DNA of 64,000 bases. Origin: Microbacterium pumilum. GTDB lineage: Bacteria; Actinomycetota; Actinomycetes; Actinomycetales; Microbacteriaceae. Below are positions 39,209 to 50,383 of the stretch, in pieces (the stretch's first letter is position 1; the number at the start of each line of letters is the position of its first letter). The notes under the pieces are model-generated. The model had not been told where the DNA came from and did no database searches. It was given only the letters and a program-made list of their open reading frames with translations. The position numbers were made by a program, and so were the translations under genes. The stretch spans positions 1,674,001 to 1,738,000 of the forward strand of contig NZ_BAAAOH010000001.1 of NCBI RefSeq assembly GCF_039530225.1, written 5' to 3'.

Positions 39209-42200
39209 ATGGGCACCAACGAGCGTTCACACATCTCGGATTCGCACGGTGGACGCCGTGGCGGAGGGCTCGGGGTCGAGCAGTCCCGCAGGCTCACGAT
39301 CCGACACCGCTGGTACGCCGGCGGCATCGCGACGCTGATCTCGGCGGCACTCGTGTTCAGCGGCGTGTCCTCGCCCGCGCTCGCCGACACGACGCCGACG
39401 CCCACGCCGACCGAGACGACGGAGCCCACGCCTCCCGCCGAAGAGACCACCCCGCCCGCGGAGGAGACCACCCCGACGGACGACACGACGCCGACGCCGA
39501 CGCCGGCACCGACCGAGACCACGCCCCCGGCCGAGCCGGAACCCACACCTGAGCCGACCGAGACCACCCCGCCGGCCGAGGATGTCGATGGCGCGACTCC
39601 GACGCCCACACCTACTGCGACCGACACCGCTAAGGACAAGAAGGCCAAGGCGCTTGCGGATGTCGGCGTGCTGACGGTCCCGGCTCCCGGCCCCACGACC
39701 GCCGTGATCACCGTGAAGGTCGGTTCCGACCGCACCGGCATCACCGGCGTGACCAACCTTGCCGGTGTGGTGCTGCTGCTCAACACCGGCGGCGCCGGTG
39801 GCCCGAGCGGCACCCGTCCGGACGGTGTCGCCGGCACCGGCCCTGGTTGGGCCATCTGCACCTCCGATGCCCAGGGCGACTGTTCGTTCACCGTTCCGAA
39901 CACGCAAGCTGCCGGGGGTGGCAACCCAGCGGGCGCGAACCGCGACGCGCGTTACTGGGTCGTCCAGTCGAGCGTTCCGGCCGGCTACTACGGCAACCCC
40001 AGTCTTCGCACCGGTGGGTCCGGGGGACCCGGCACTGCGACCCCGTATCGGTTCCGCACCGGCACGCAGCTTCGGGCCAACACCGTCTACTCATCGCAGG
40101 ACGCCAATGACTTCATGCTCACGTCGGGCGCCGTCCCCGAGGCGTCGGGTGGAATCTGGCAGCAGTCCCGCGTCAACCCGACCATCCCCGCACGCTGCGG
40201 GCTCGACGTCGCACTGATCCTCGACCTCTCGGGATCGGTCGAGCCCTCGCTTCCGGCCCTCAAGACCGCGGCGAGCACGTTCGTCGACGCCCTCCAGGGC
40301 ACGCCGTCGCGGATGTCGCTCTTCTCCTTCTCGACCGTCAGCCCCGCAGACGGCGCCAACGCGAACTTCCCCAACCTGACCTCCGTGTCCACTGTGGCGC
40401 AGGCGAACGCCTTCAAGGCCCGGTATGCGGGATGGACCGCGACCGGAACCACGAACTGGGACCGCGGGCTCGGCACCGCCGCCGCTGCCAACAACGGGGC
40501 CAACAACTTCGATCTGGCGGTCGTGATCACCGACGGCAATCCGACTTCGTACAACCAGCCTGCGCAGGGCAATGGCACCATCAACCGCTTCCGCGAGACC
40601 GAGAACGGCATCTTCTCGGCGAACGCTCTGAAGCAGGGGCCCCTCGCGGCCCCCGCACCGACTCGCGTCATCGCGTTCGGCGTCGGCGATGGCGCCACCG
40701 GCGCGGCGACCGGCCTCAACCTTCGGGCCATCTCGGGAACGACCGCGTACAACGGCACGAACGGCAACGTCGCCGACTACTTCCAGACGGCCGACTACCC
40801 CGCGGCCGGTGCGGCGCTGCGCGCGCTCGCACTCGGCAACTGCCAGGGGACCCTGTCGGTCACCAAGCAGATCGTCCCGAGCACCGCGCCCCCCGGATCG
40901 ATCACCGGCGCCGTCGCCGCCGGCGGGGGATGGCAGTTCACCAGTGTCATCGGCACCGCGGGCGTGACGACGCCGAACGCGGTGCTGACCACGCCGGCGG
41001 ACGGCACCGGCACCGTGAACTACCCGCTGGACTTCCCGGGCGGAACGCCGAACGCCTCGATCACGGTGACCGAAGCGCAGCAGCCCGGCTTCACGCTGCA
41101 GCCGGTGGGTGGTCAGAACGCCGTCTGTACGAACCTCACCACCGACACGCCGGTGACCCTCACCGGCAATGTGACCGACGGGTTCACGGTCAACGTGCCG
41201 GGCACGCAAGCGGTCAGCTGCACCGTGTACAACCGAGCTCCCAACCCACCGGCCGACATCACGGTCCACAAGACCTGGGTCATCAACGGAGTGACGTACG
41301 AGAATGGCGCGCAGCCGAGCGACTTCTCCGCGCAGCTCCAGCTCACCGGACCCGATGGCGCGCCGGCCACGAACCAGGGCTGGGATGTGACGCGCACCGG
41401 ATACGTCGTGGGCAACACGACGACGATCTCCGAATCAGTCACGTTGATCGACCCCACGATGTGTACTAACACGGCGGCTGTTACCAACGTCAACGGCGGC
41501 GCGGTAAATGTTCCGCTCGCCGGGGGGTTCCCTGCGACACTTTCACAGCCCAATAACACGGTCACGATCACGAACACGGTGATCTGTCGAAGCACGCTCA
41601 CCCTGATCAAGGAGGTTCAGGGCGGCACGGCGGCGGCCGGCAGCTGGACACTGAACGCGTCGTTCCTCGCTATTCCACCAATCGGAACAGGCCTTCCGGG
41701 ACCTTCGGGCGCTTCGGGAACCCCCGCTGTCACCCAGCAGGACGTTACCCCGAACGCGCGCTACCAGCTGTTCGAGACCGGTGGTGACCCGCGCTACGTC
41801 CAGACGGACAACCGCACGAACCTCCAGTCCAACCCGCTCTCCACCGGCTCGGCCACGTGTATCCGCGTCGATGCCAACGGAGCGCCGTGGCCGGGCAGCG
41901 GGTTCTCGGACGGCATCAACGGCGGCGTGAACGTGCCGACCGGCTACCGCGTGGCCTGCACGTTCGTGAACGAGACCGCATCCCTGACCCTGCTCAAGAA
42001 CGTCGTCAACGACAACGGCGGTTCCACCCCGGCAAGTGCGTGGGATCTGACCGGAACCCCCGCGCCCCTGACGGGTCTCACCGCGACGACGGTCGACGGG
42101 TCCGAGACGTTGGTTCCCGCGAGCACCTTCCAGGTGCGTCCCGACCACGTCTACACGCTCACCGAGTCTGACGTTCCGGGCTACGAGTTCGTGAAGCTGC

Positions 42201-45200
42201 AGCAGTTCGTGGGCGGCGTCTGGGTGGATGTCGTCGCCAATCCCAACCCCGCGCTGTACCCCCGGCAGGATGGCTCTGGCAACTGGCAGGTCACCGTCGC
42301 CGGGCTCGACGCGCCCGTCTATCGCTTCGTGAACGACGACGTCGCCCCGATCCTCACCCTTGTGAAGACCGTGACCAACGACAACGGCGGTACCGCGACC
42401 CCCAGTCAATGGACGCTCACGGCGACGACGCCGGGCGGCCCCGACCTGTCGGGCGCGACCGGAACCGCGGCGGTCACCGCTCAGCCCGTGCAGGCCGGTG
42501 TGGTCTACACGATCGGCGAGTCCGGCCCCGCGGCCTACGAATGGGCAAGCCTGACATGCACCGGCTACCCGAACACCACTCGGGCGGCGCCGACGGTCAC
42601 GCTGCAAGCGGGCGACAACGTCACGTGCACGCTGAACAACGACGACATCCTCGTGCCGGTAGCGGTCGAGAAGGCCGACGGCGTCGTGCAGCAGCTCGCC
42701 GACGGCACCTGGAGCATCGCCTACGAGGTCGTCGTGACCAACACCAGCGCGACGCTGCCGACCAGCTACTCGCTGACAGACACGCCTGACTTCGACTCGA
42801 GCTTCACCATCCTCACGCAGGGGTGGCAGGGCGATCCCGACGTCACGGATGTCGCGATCGAGGCCGGCGGCACCGACACCTACACGTACGTGGTGACCGC
42901 TGAGGCGAACGAGACGCCCGTCGACCCGACCGCGCTCGTGTGCACGCCTACCGGCGGGGGCGGATTCTTCAACACCGCCACAGTCACCTATCCCGGCGGC
43001 ACGGACAGCGACACCGGATGTGCCGCCCCGGCGTCACCCGTGGTCCAGAAGACCGCGATGCCTGCGGTCCAGAACACGACGACCGGCGCGTGGACCTTGA
43101 GCTACGAGGTGGCGGTGTCGAACCCGAGCGACATTCCGCTCTCGTACACCCTCAGCGACACCGCCGCGACACTCCCCGCGGGTGTGACCGGCGGCACGTG
43201 GGCCGCATCCGACCCGGTCGCCGTGGGTGGGGGAACCTTCGTCCGCAACGGCGCATGGGCAGGCACAGATGAACTCGCCACGGGGACGCTGCCGGCGGGC
43301 GCGACCCACACCTACACGATCACTCGTGTGGTGACCATCGCAGCGACGGTGACGCCCGACGACCTGGTGTGCGGCTCTTCGCCGGCCGATGGAACGGGTA
43401 TCTGGAACACCGCGACTGTCACGAACGGCATTGCGGAAGACGACTCCTCAGACTGCATCGTCATCGAGCGCCCCACCGTCGCCATCGAGAAGACGGTGAC
43501 CGACACGCAGCAGCTCGTGGACGGCACGTGGGAGATCACGTATGACGTGGTCGTCACCCACACCGGCGGCCCGGATGCCGCGGTCTACAGCCTCACCGAT
43601 GTGCTGGTGTTCGGCGGCGACATCACGGTCGACGACGCCTCGTGGACGGGTCCGACCGGAGGCGGCCCGTTCGCCGCCGACGGCACAGCGACGTTCGCCA
43701 CCAACCAGGTCATCGCGCCCGATGACGTGGACACCTACACCGTCACCGCTCACGCGACGGTCGATGAGGCGGCATGGACGGGCGACACCCTGGCGTGCGA
43801 GCCCGGCGAACGTCCGGCGGCCGGCGGGTTCCTCAACGTGGCGAACGTCACGGTCAACGGCGCCGTCATCCCCGCGGATGACTGCTCCGAGCCCGCGCTG
43901 CCCACGGTCGTGAAGGCCGGCGTCTCGGCGACCCAGGACCCCGACGACGCGTCGAGGTGGCTCGTCTCGTACGACGTCACAGTGACATCGGGCGGGTACG
44001 ACACGTTCTATTCGCTGTCGGACACCCCCGGCTTCCCGGTGGGGGTCGACCTCACTCAGGGTCAGGCGCAGCGCACCGACATCGCGGGCGAGCCGGTGCT
44101 GACGATCACGACGGGCACGGACTTCGTGACGGATGTGGCGCTCCTCGCGGGCGAGACTCACGTCTACCGTGTGTCGTGGCTCGTCGACATCCAGGACACC
44201 GCCGACCCCGATGACGGGGACTGCACCGGCCAGCCGGGCAGCGGCTTCTTCAACACGGCGACGCTGACGGTCGGGGCGATCCCGATCGACGACTCGGACT
44301 GCATCCCCGTCGCGGACCGGGTCTACCCGACGGTCACCAAGACCGCGACGTCGACGAACCAGGACCCCGTCACGGGTGACTGGACGATCACGTACGACAT
44401 CGTCGTGAACCTGGCGCCGGCCGGGCCGGCCAACCCGGACGGTCTGTCGGCCGAGTACGACCTGACCGACACGCTCGACTTCGGCGGCGGCATCGACATC
44501 GGCAGCGCGAAGTGGTCGGGCGAGTCATCCGGCACCTTCCCTGCTCCTGACGCCACGGTGACCCTGGCCACCGACCACGAGATCGAAGCGGGCGACACGC
44601 ACACCTACACCGTCACAGTGGTGGCGGAGGTCACAGCGGAGGCCGTCGACAGCGGCACCAGCGCGTGCGACTCCGAGCCGGATGGCGGCGGCGGGTTCCT
44701 CAACACCGCACTGCTGACATCCGGCGGACAGGACACGCCCGTCGAGGCGTGCTCCGAGCCGATCTTCCCCGAGATCGAGAAGTCGGCCGCCGGTGCGGCG
44801 GTTCAGGACCCGGCCACGGGTGACTGGACGCTCAGCTACGACATCACGGTGACCTACCCCGACACGGACGCCGACCCGCTCCCGATACTGGGGTACGTGC
44901 TGACGGATGCTCCGGAGCTGCCCGACAACGTCGAGCTGCTCGGCGACTGGACGGCGGCGGCCGCGGACGGCGACACGCCGACGCCGGACGACCCGACGTG
45001 GGACGGCACGGGCACGTGGACGATCGTCACCGCGGCGTTCGATCCCGAGGACGACGGCGTCACCCAGCACGTGTACACGGTGACCGCGGACGTCACGGTC
45101 ACCGGTCCCGGGCCGGTGACGCCGGAAACCTGCGACGAGCTTCAGGAGGAGGGCATCGTGGTGTGGAACACCGCGACGGTCACCTCAGGTGGGTCCGTCA

Positions 45201-46789
45201 CGGATGACGACGCGTGCCAGGTCGTGCACTTCGACGACGTCGGCATCGAGAAGACGTCGGACGGTGTGCCGATCGTGAATGGTGTGGCTTCCGTCGAACC
45301 GGGGAACACCTTCGACTACGTCCTGACCGTGACCAACCACGGCGACGGACCTGCGACGAACGTGCACGTGACGGACGATTCGCTCAGCGTTGCGCCCTAT
45401 GCCGGTCGCATCGAATTCACCGCCCTCGACGTCGACGTCGCATTCCAGGATGACTCCGATCTCGCGGCGAACAAGATCGACGTGACGATCGCCAGCCTGG
45501 CCGTCGGTCAGGTCGTGACGATCACCGTCACGGCCACGTTCCTGGCCGCCGAGCCGGAGGTGCCGCCGCAGGTGCCGCCGGGCGACGATCCGCCGCCGCC
45601 GGTGCCGCCGCTGGACGCGCTGATCAACACCGCGTGCGTCGAGGCGGACTTCGACAGCGTCGCGAGCAACAACTGCGACGACGAGGAGATCCCGACTCGC
45701 GACATCACGGCCGTCGTCTACACGTCATGCCTGAGCGATGCCCCGCTGCTCGGCTGGTCGGTCGTGAAATCGGCACTGCTCGCGGGTGAAGAGGCCACGC
45801 TCCTGTGGGAGCCGGATCCGCCGAGCCCCACCAGCGACCCGTCGAGCGTGACCATCGATGAGACGGATGACGGCCCTGTCTCGGCGACATGGTCAGGTCT
45901 GGCTGCGTGGCCGGGTGCGTACTTCACGCCCTCGGGTGTCGCGATCGACTATCCCGGATGGCGGGCCATCGAGCTGACGGACATCGTCCCCGGCTCGAAC
46001 CCGGTCAACTACTACATCCCGGGAACGTCCGACGAGATGACCGCGACGGATCGGCTCAACCTGGTCTACAACGGACTCATCCTCGACCCCAGCGAGCTCG
46101 ACTACGCCTGGCGCTTCGACTCGACGGTGACACTGAGTGTCAACCCGTCCCTCACCTTCGAGGTCTCGTACCCGTCGGCGACGCCGGACTGCGCCCAGGC
46201 GCGTCACAGCACCGTCGAGATCGAGAAGACGGCGAGCGTCGAGAAGACCGACCCGGGCAAGTCGTTCTCGTACACACTGGCGGTCGAGAACGTGAGCGAT
46301 GACTCGGCAGCGGAAGGTGTGGTGGTGACAGACCCGATCCCGGCGGATCTGAAGATCACGGATGTCTCCTGGGTCGGCGACGATGACCCGGCGACATTCC
46401 CGAACTGGACCACGTGCGAGGTGACGGGGAAGAACGCGTCCGGCTACGGCGGAACGCTCACGTGCGAGCTGCTCGGACCGCTTCAGCCCGCGGGCTCCGT
46501 GCTCGGGCCGACATCGGCGCCGACGATCACCCTGGTGGCGACCGTCAATCCGAGCTCGAAGGCCAGCGTGATCACGAACGTCGGTTACGTGGACTACTAC
46601 ACCTTCGGTGATCCCAGCGACTTCGGCACCGACAAGGATGACGCGACGGTGACGCTTTCGAGCCTGCCCCCGACCGGTGGCGGTCCCGTGCTGCCCCTCG
46701 TGATCTTCGGCATCCTCGCGTTGCTCGCGGGAGTGACGGCGTTGGTCGTGAGGCGCAGGCGCCGCAACCAGGCACCCCCGACCCTGTAA
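39209..46789 (+). CDS. LPXTG-anchored VWA/DUF11-like surface adhesin
   Basis: 2526 residues. A long signal peptide has a hydrophobic core near 37-56 and a probable ALA-D cleavage near residue 59. A Thr/Pro/Glu spacer (about 61-140) follows. The VWA domain (about 330-545) has a MIDAS of D339, S341 and S343 (DLSGS), a TTNWD threonine and VVITDG. Next come CnaB/prealbumin-like segments (LTLLKNVVNDNGG, LTLVKTVTNDNGG). At least six divergent repeats of about 110-150 residues with a TW-xx-SYDV-VT core and two DUF11-like domains complete the stalk. The C-terminus is LPPTG (2486-2490), a membrane helix and an RRRRR tail: a class of sortase-anchored pilus-tip-like adhesins. It sits alone between tuf and rpsJ, with no sortase nearby. 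Confidence 0.92.
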   Translation: MGTNERSHISDSHGGRRGGGLGVEQSRRLTIRHRWYAGGIATLISAALVFSGVSSPALADTTPTPTPTETTEPTPPAEETTPPAEETTPTDDTTPTPTPAPTETTPPAEPEPTPEPTETTPPAEDVDGATPTPTPTATDTAKDKKAKALADVGVLTVPAPGPTTAVITVKVGSDRTGITGVTNLAGVVLLLNTGGAGGPSGTRPDGVAGTGPGWAICTSDAQGDCSFTVPNTQAAGGGNPAGANRDARYWVVQSSVPAGYYGNPSLRTGGSGGPGTATPYRFRTGTQLRANTVYSSQDANDFMLTSGAVPEASGGIWQQSRVNPTIPARCGLDVALILDLSGSVEPSLPALKTAASTFVDALQGTPSRMSLFSFSTVSPADGANANFPNLTSVSTVAQANAFKARYAGWTATGTTNWDRGLGTAAAANNGANNFDLAVVITDGNPTSYNQPAQGNGTINRFRETENGIFSANALKQGPLAAPAPTRVIAFGVGDGATGAATGLNLRAISGTTAYNGTNGNVADYFQTADYPAAGAALRALALGNCQGTLSVTKQIVPSTAPPGSITGAVAAGGGWQFTSVIGTAGVTTPNAVLTTPADGTGTVNYPLDFPGGTPNASITVTEAQQPGFTLQPVGGQNAVCTNLTTDTPVTLTGNVTDGFTVNVPGTQAVSCTVYNRAPNPPADITVHKTWVINGVTYENGAQPSDFSAQLQLTGPDGAPATNQGWDVTRTGYVVGNTTTISESVTLIDPTMCTNTAAVTNVNGGAVNVPLAGGFPATLSQPNNTVTITNTVICRSTLTLIKEVQGGTAAAGSWTLNASFLAIPPIGTGLPGPSGASGTPAVTQQDVTPNARYQLFETGGDPRYVQTDNRTNLQSNPLSTGSATCIRVDANGAPWPGSGFSDGINGGVNVPTGYRVACTFVNETASLTLLKNVVNDNGGSTPASAWDLTGTPAPLTGLTATTVDGSETLVPASTFQVRPDHVYTLTESDVPGYEFVKLQQFVGGVWVDVVANPNPALYPRQDGSGNWQVTVAGLDAPVYRFVNDDVAPILTLVKTVTNDNGGTATPSQWTLTATTPGGPDLSGATGTAAVTAQPVQAGVVYTIGESGPAAYEWASLTCTGYPNTTRAAPTVTLQAGDNVTCTLNNDDILVPVAVEKADGVVQQLADGTWSIAYEVVVTNTSATLPTSYSLTDTPDFDSSFTILTQGWQGDPDVTDVAIEAGGTDTYTYVVTAEANETPVDPTALVCTPTGGGGFFNTATVTYPGGTDSDTGCAAPASPVVQKTAMPAVQNTTTGAWTLSYEVAVSNPSDIPLSYTLSDTAATLPAGVTGGTWAASDPVAVGGGTFVRNGAWAGTDELATGTLPAGATHTYTITRVVTIAATVTPDDLVCGSSPADGTGIWNTATVTNGIAEDDSSDCIVIERPTVAIEKTVTDTQQLVDGTWEITYDVVVTHTGGPDAAVYSLTDVLVFGGDITVDDASWTGPTGGGPFAADGTATFATNQVIAPDDVDTYTVTAHATVDEAAWTGDTLACEPGERPAAGGFLNVANVTVNGAVIPADDCSEPALPTVVKAGVSATQDPDDASRWLVSYDVTVTSGGYDTFYSLSDTPGFPVGVDLTQGQAQRTDIAGEPVLTITTGTDFVTDVALLAGETHVYRVSWLVDIQDTADPDDGDCTGQPGSGFFNTATLTVGAIPIDDSDCIPVADRVYPTVTKTATSTNQDPVTGDWTITYDIVVNLAPAGPANPDGLSAEYDLTDTLDFGGGIDIGSAKWSGESSGTFPAPDATVTLATDHEIEAGDTHTYTVTVVAEVTAEAVDSGTSACDSEPDGGGGFLNTALLTSGGQDTPVEACSEPIFPEIEKSAAGAAVQDPATGDWTLSYDITVTYPDTDADPLPILGYVLTDAPELPDNVELLGDWTAAAADGDTPTPDDPTWDGTGTWTIVTAAFDPEDDGVTQHVYTVTADVTVTGPGPVTPETCDELQEEGIVVWNTATVTSGGSVTDDDACQVVHFDDVGIEKTSDGVPIVNGVASVEPGNTFDYVLTVTNHGDGPATNVHVTDDSLSVAPYAGRIEFTALDVDVAFQDDSDLAANKIDVTIASLAVGQVVTITVTATFLAAEPEVPPQVPPGDDPPPPVPPLDALINTACVEADFDSVASNNCDDEEIPTRDITAVVYTSCLSDAPLLGWSVVKSALLAGEEATLLWEPDPPSPTSDPSSVTIDETDDGPVSATWSGLAAWPGAYFTPSGVAIDYPGWRAIELTDIVPGSNPVNYYIPGTSDEMTATDRLNLVYNGLILDPSELDYAWRFDSTVTLSVNPSLTFEVSYPSATPDCAQARHSTVEIEKTASVEKTDPGKSFSYTLAVENVSDDSAAEGVVVTDPIPADLKITDVSWVGDDDPATFPNWTTCEVTGKNASGYGGTLTCELLGPLQPAGSVLGPTSAPTITLVATVNPSSKASVITNVGYVDYYTFGDPSDFGTDKDDATVTLSSLPPTGGGPVLPLVIFGILALLAGVTALVVRRRRRNQAPPTL

Positions 46790-46794
46790 GGCGC

Positions 46795-46827
46795 GGGAGG
46801 ACGAGTCACGCCTTGACTCGTCCTCCC
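46795..46827 (+). terminator. Intrinsic terminator after the adhesin gene
   Basis: A 14 bp perfect stem (GGGAGGACGAGTCA 46795-46808 with 46814-46827) and a CGCCT loop begin 5 bp after the stop, insulating the S10 operon from the adhesin. Confidence 0.85.
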
Positions 46828-46884
46828 TGCTCTCAGGAGTCCCTGGGAATGTGCCTCGCACGCCCAGCCGCGACACGCCCGAGT

Positions 46885-46913
46885 TTGCGACACGCCCGGG
46901 CGCCACGTAGACT
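46885..46913 (+). promoter_or_regulatory. S10 operon promoter
   Basis: TTGCGA at 46885-46890, a 17 bp spacer and TAGACT at 46908-46913, about 330 bp before rpsJ. Confidence 0.65.
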
Positions 46914-47082
46914 AGTGAGGTTCCACATTCCGGCGCCCCTTTTGGCGTGCACCGGATCACTGCCAGGGCAGTGCATAGACAGGCGCGTAAGCGCCGGGTT
47001 CTAGGCCGCGGGCAGCAGAACGATACATCCGAAACCACTCCCTTCGCGGGGAGCGCACGTGCGCGTGCGGCCGGCGACGGAC

Positions 47083-47100
47083 CGGATGCCGCGGCATCCG
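47083..47100. repeat. 18 bp perfect palindrome of the GGATGCCGCG family (rpsJ leader)
   Basis: CGGATGCCGCGGCATCCG reads the same on both strands. The same core forms longer hairpins before rpsM (62461-62491) and rpoA (63488-63510). Confidence 0.7.
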
Positions 47101-47129
47101 GGTTGACAGCAGAACAGTGGTGCAGCATC

Positions 47130-47148
47130 CCTCGACAAGCTCGGGAAC
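47130..47148. repeat. CTTCGACAAGCTCAG-family repeat (rpsJ leader)
   Basis: CCTCGACAAGCTCGGGAAC, a diverged copy of the repeat in rplV and elsewhere, 30 bp after the palindrome. Confidence 0.5.
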
Positions 47149-47253
47149 CGAGTACCGCGAGGAAAGAAGTGCCATGGCGCGTGAGCGCCACCGTGCGTCC
47201 AATGCCCCCGGGGAGTCCGGGACGGTAAGACGTGAGAAGAGAGAGAGCAGACA

Positions 47254-47562
47254 ATGGCGGGACAGAAGATCCGCATTCGCCTGAAGTCGTACGATCACGC
47301 CGGCCTCGATTCGTCGGCCCGCAAGATCGTCGACACCGTGACCCGTGCCGGCGCGACCGTTGTGGGCCCCGTGCCCCTGCCGACCGAGAAGAACGTCGTG
47401 TGCGTCATCCGGTCGCCCCACAAGTACAAGGACAGCCGCGAGCACTTCGAGATGCGCACCCACAAGCGTCTGATCGACATCATCGACCCGACGCCCAAGG
47501 CCGTCGACTCGCTGATGCGTCTCGACCTGCCGGCCGATGTCAACATCGAGATCAAGCTCTGA
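47254..47562 (+). CDS. rpsJ: 30S ribosomal protein S10
   Basis: 102 residues, starting [15 protein letters not shown] and containing the [15 protein letters not shown] loop region. S10 belongs to the 30S head and is also the NusE partner in transcription antitermination complexes. First gene of the S10 operon, 8 bp before rplC. ATG 47254 is preceded by GAGAGAG. Confidence 0.98.
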   Translation: MAGQKIRIRLKSYDHAGLDSSARKIVDTVTRAGATVVGPVPLPTEKNVVCVIRSPHKYKDSREHFEMRTHKRLIDIIDPTPKAVDSLMRLDLPADVNIEIKL

Positions 47563-47570
47563 GGTTCGAC

Positions 47571-48230
47571 ATGGCTGACATCAACAACAAGATTTCGAAG
47601 GGACTGCTGGGCACCAAGCTCGGCATGACCCAGGTGTGGAACGAGCAGGGCAAGCTCATTCCCGTCACCGTCATCGAGGTGGCTCCGAACGTGGTGACCC
47701 AGGTTCGCACCCCCGAGAAGGACGGCTACAACGCCGTGCAGATCGCCTACGGGCAGATCGACCCGCGCAAGGTCAACCAGCCGCTGACCGCCCACTTCGA
47801 GGCTGCCGGCGTCACGCCGCGCCGCCACCTCACCGAGATCCGCACGGCTGACGCCGCGGACTACTCGCTGGGCCAGGAGCTCACCGCTGAGGGCACGTTC
47901 CAGGCCGGCCAGCTGGTCGACGTCGTCGGCACCAGCAAGGGCAAGGGCTTCGCCGGTGTCATGAAGCGTCACAACTTCAAGGGCGTCTCGGCATCGCACG
48001 GTTCGCACCGCAACCACCGCAAGCCCGGCTCGATCGGCGCATCGTCGACCCCGAGCCGCGTCTTCAAGGGCATGCGCATGGCCGGCCGTATGGGTGGCGA
48101 GCGCGTGACCGTCCTCAACCTCACGGTGCACGCCGTCGACGCCGAGAAGGGTCTGCTGCTCGTCAAGGGCGCCGTCCCCGGTGCACGCGGCCGCATCGTC
48201 TACGTCCGCAACGCAGTGAAGGGGGCCTAG
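47571..48230 (+). CDS. rplC: 50S ribosomal protein L3
   Basis: 219 residues. An early 23S rRNA-binding assembly protein, with the conserved [13 protein letters not shown] start and [25 protein letters not shown] loop parts. The frame is open upstream through rpsJ, but ATG 47571 matches the family N-terminus. Followed after 3 bp by rplD. Confidence 0.97.
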   Translation: MADINNKISKGLLGTKLGMTQVWNEQGKLIPVTVIEVAPNVVTQVRTPEKDGYNAVQIAYGQIDPRKVNQPLTAHFEAAGVTPRRHLTEIRTADAADYSLGQELTAEGTFQAGQLVDVVGTSKGKGFAGVMKRHNFKGVSASHGSHRNHRKPGSIGASSTPSRVFKGMRMAGRMGGERVTVLNLTVHAVDAEKGLLLVKGAVPGARGRIVYVRNAVKGA

Positions 48231-48233
48231 TCC

Positions 48234-48896
48234 ATGGCCGACTCGACTCTCGCGCTCGACGTGCTGACCGCCGACGGCAAGAAGGCCGGCTCTGTGGAGC
48301 TGCCCGCCTCGGTGTTCGACGTCAAGACGAACATCCCGCTCATCCACCAGGTCGTCGTCGCGCAGCGCGCGGCGGCTCGCCAGGGCACGCACTCGACCAA
48401 GCGTCGTGGCGAGGTCTCCGGTGCCGGCCGCAAGCCCTTCAAGCAGAAGGGCACGGGTAACGCCCGTCAGGGCTCGATCCGCGCGCCGCACATGACCGGC
48501 GGTGGCATCGTCCACGGCCCGAAGCCGCGCGACTACTCGCAGCGCACCCCCAAGAAGATGATCGCCGCCGCTCTGCTCGGATCGCTCAGCGACCGCGCCC
48601 GCGGTGACCGCCTGCACGTCGTCGACTCCTTCGCGATCGAGGGTGCTCCCTCGACGAAGGCCGCTGCCGCTGTGCTCGCCGGCTTCTCCGCGATCAAGAA
48701 CGTCCTGGTCGTCATCGACCGCGACGACGAGATCACCGTCAAGAGCGTGCGCAACCTGAAGTACGTCCACGTGCTGACGTTCGACCAGCTCAACGCCTAC
48801 GACGTGCTCGTCTCCGACGACATCGTCTTCACCAAGGCCGCCTACGACGCGTTCGTCGCATCGAAGGCCGGCGCCACCGAGGAGGTCTCGGCATGA
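48234..48896 (+). CDS. rplD: 50S ribosomal protein L4
   Basis: 220 residues. L4 lines the exit tunnel with its long loop ([22 protein letters not shown] visible) and in several bacteria also represses its own operon. Overlaps rplW by 4 bp (ATGA), so they are translationally coupled. Confidence 0.97.
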   Translation: MADSTLALDVLTADGKKAGSVELPASVFDVKTNIPLIHQVVVAQRAAARQGTHSTKRRGEVSGAGRKPFKQKGTGNARQGSIRAPHMTGGGIVHGPKPRDYSQRTPKKMIAAALLGSLSDRARGDRLHVVDSFAIEGAPSTKAAAAVLAGFSAIKNVLVVIDRDDEITVKSVRNLKYVHVLTFDQLNAYDVLVSDDIVFTKAAYDAFVASKAGATEEVSA

Positions 48897-49204
48897 GCAC
48901 CCTGAACACGGCACTCAACAAGGACCCGCGCGACGTCATCCTGAAGCCGGTCGTCTCCGAGAAGAGCTACGGGCTCATCGACGAGGGCAAGTACACGTTC
49001 CTCGTGGACCCCCGCGCGACCAAGACCGAGATCAAGCTCGCCATCGAGAAGATCTTCGGCGTCAAGGTTGCTGCGGTCAACACGATCAACCGCGTCGGCA
49101 AGGCCCGCCGCACCCGCTTCGGCACCGGCAAGCGCAAGGACACCAAGCGCGCCATCGTGACCCTGAAGTCGGGCACCATCGACATCTTCACGGCAGTCGG
49201 CTGA
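48893..49204 (+). CDS. rplW: 50S ribosomal protein L23
   Basis: 103 residues beginning [19 protein letters not shown], with the conserved [10 protein letters not shown] motif. L23 sits at the tunnel exit and docks trigger factor and SRP. It starts inside the rplD stop and is 24 bp before rplB. Confidence 0.97.
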   Translation: MSTLNTALNKDPRDVILKPVVSEKSYGLIDEGKYTFLVDPRATKTEIKLAIEKIFGVKVAAVNTINRVGKARRTRFGTGKRKDTKRAIVTLKSGTIDIFTAVG

Positions 49205-49228
49205 CGGTCGGGATAGAGGACTAGAGAT

Positions 49229-50068
<840 letters not shown>

Positions 50069-50080
50069 GAGTAGAGGAAG

Positions 50081-50362
50081 ATGCCACGCAGTCTTAAGAA
50101 GGGCCCCTTCGTCGACGAGCACCTGCTTCGCAAGGTAGTCGTCCAGAACGAGGCAGGTACCAAGAACGTCGTCAAGACGTGGTCACGTCGCTCGATGATC
50201 GTCCCGGCAATGCTGGGTCACACGATCGCCGTGCACGACGGCCGCAAGCACATCCCCGTGTTCGTGACCGAGACCATGGTCGGACACAAACTGGGCGAAT
50301 TCGCGCCCACCCGCACCTTCCGCGGCCACGAGAAGGATGACAAGAAGGGCCGTCGCCGCTAG
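50081..50362 (+). CDS. rpsS: 30S ribosomal protein S19
   Basis: 93 residues, [15 protein letters not shown] start and the conserved [19 protein letters not shown] core. It forms a head complex with S13. GAGGAAG precedes the ATG. Confidence 0.98.
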   Translation: MPRSLKKGPFVDEHLLRKVVVQNEAGTKNVVKTWSRRSMIVPAMLGHTIAVHDGRKHIPVFVTETMVGHKLGEFAPTRTFRGHEKDDKKGRRR

Positions 50363-50383
50363 GCGACTGAGGAGGAGAGAGAA

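Larger units (their letters stand above)
46828..47253 (+). other. S10 operon promoter and leader region
   Basis: A gap of 426 bp after the terminator. It contains the promoter at 46885-46913, then a leader of about 330 nt holding an 18 bp palindrome (47083-47100) and a dispersed repeat (47130-47148). A leader this long before rpsJ leaves room for ribosomal-protein feedback control, as with L4 in other bacteria, but no known leader structure was recognised. Short open frames here look like chance. Confidence 0.55.

Noticed and set aside
39401-39600. Short Thr/Pro-coding repeats considered as a CRISPR or tandem-repeat locus
   Set aside because: They are degenerate codon repeats of the adhesin spacer, in frame, without regular spacers.
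46947-47228. Possible small leader gene before rpsJ
   Set aside because: Arg/Ala-rich, overlaps the palindrome and repeat, and no convincing ribosome binding site.
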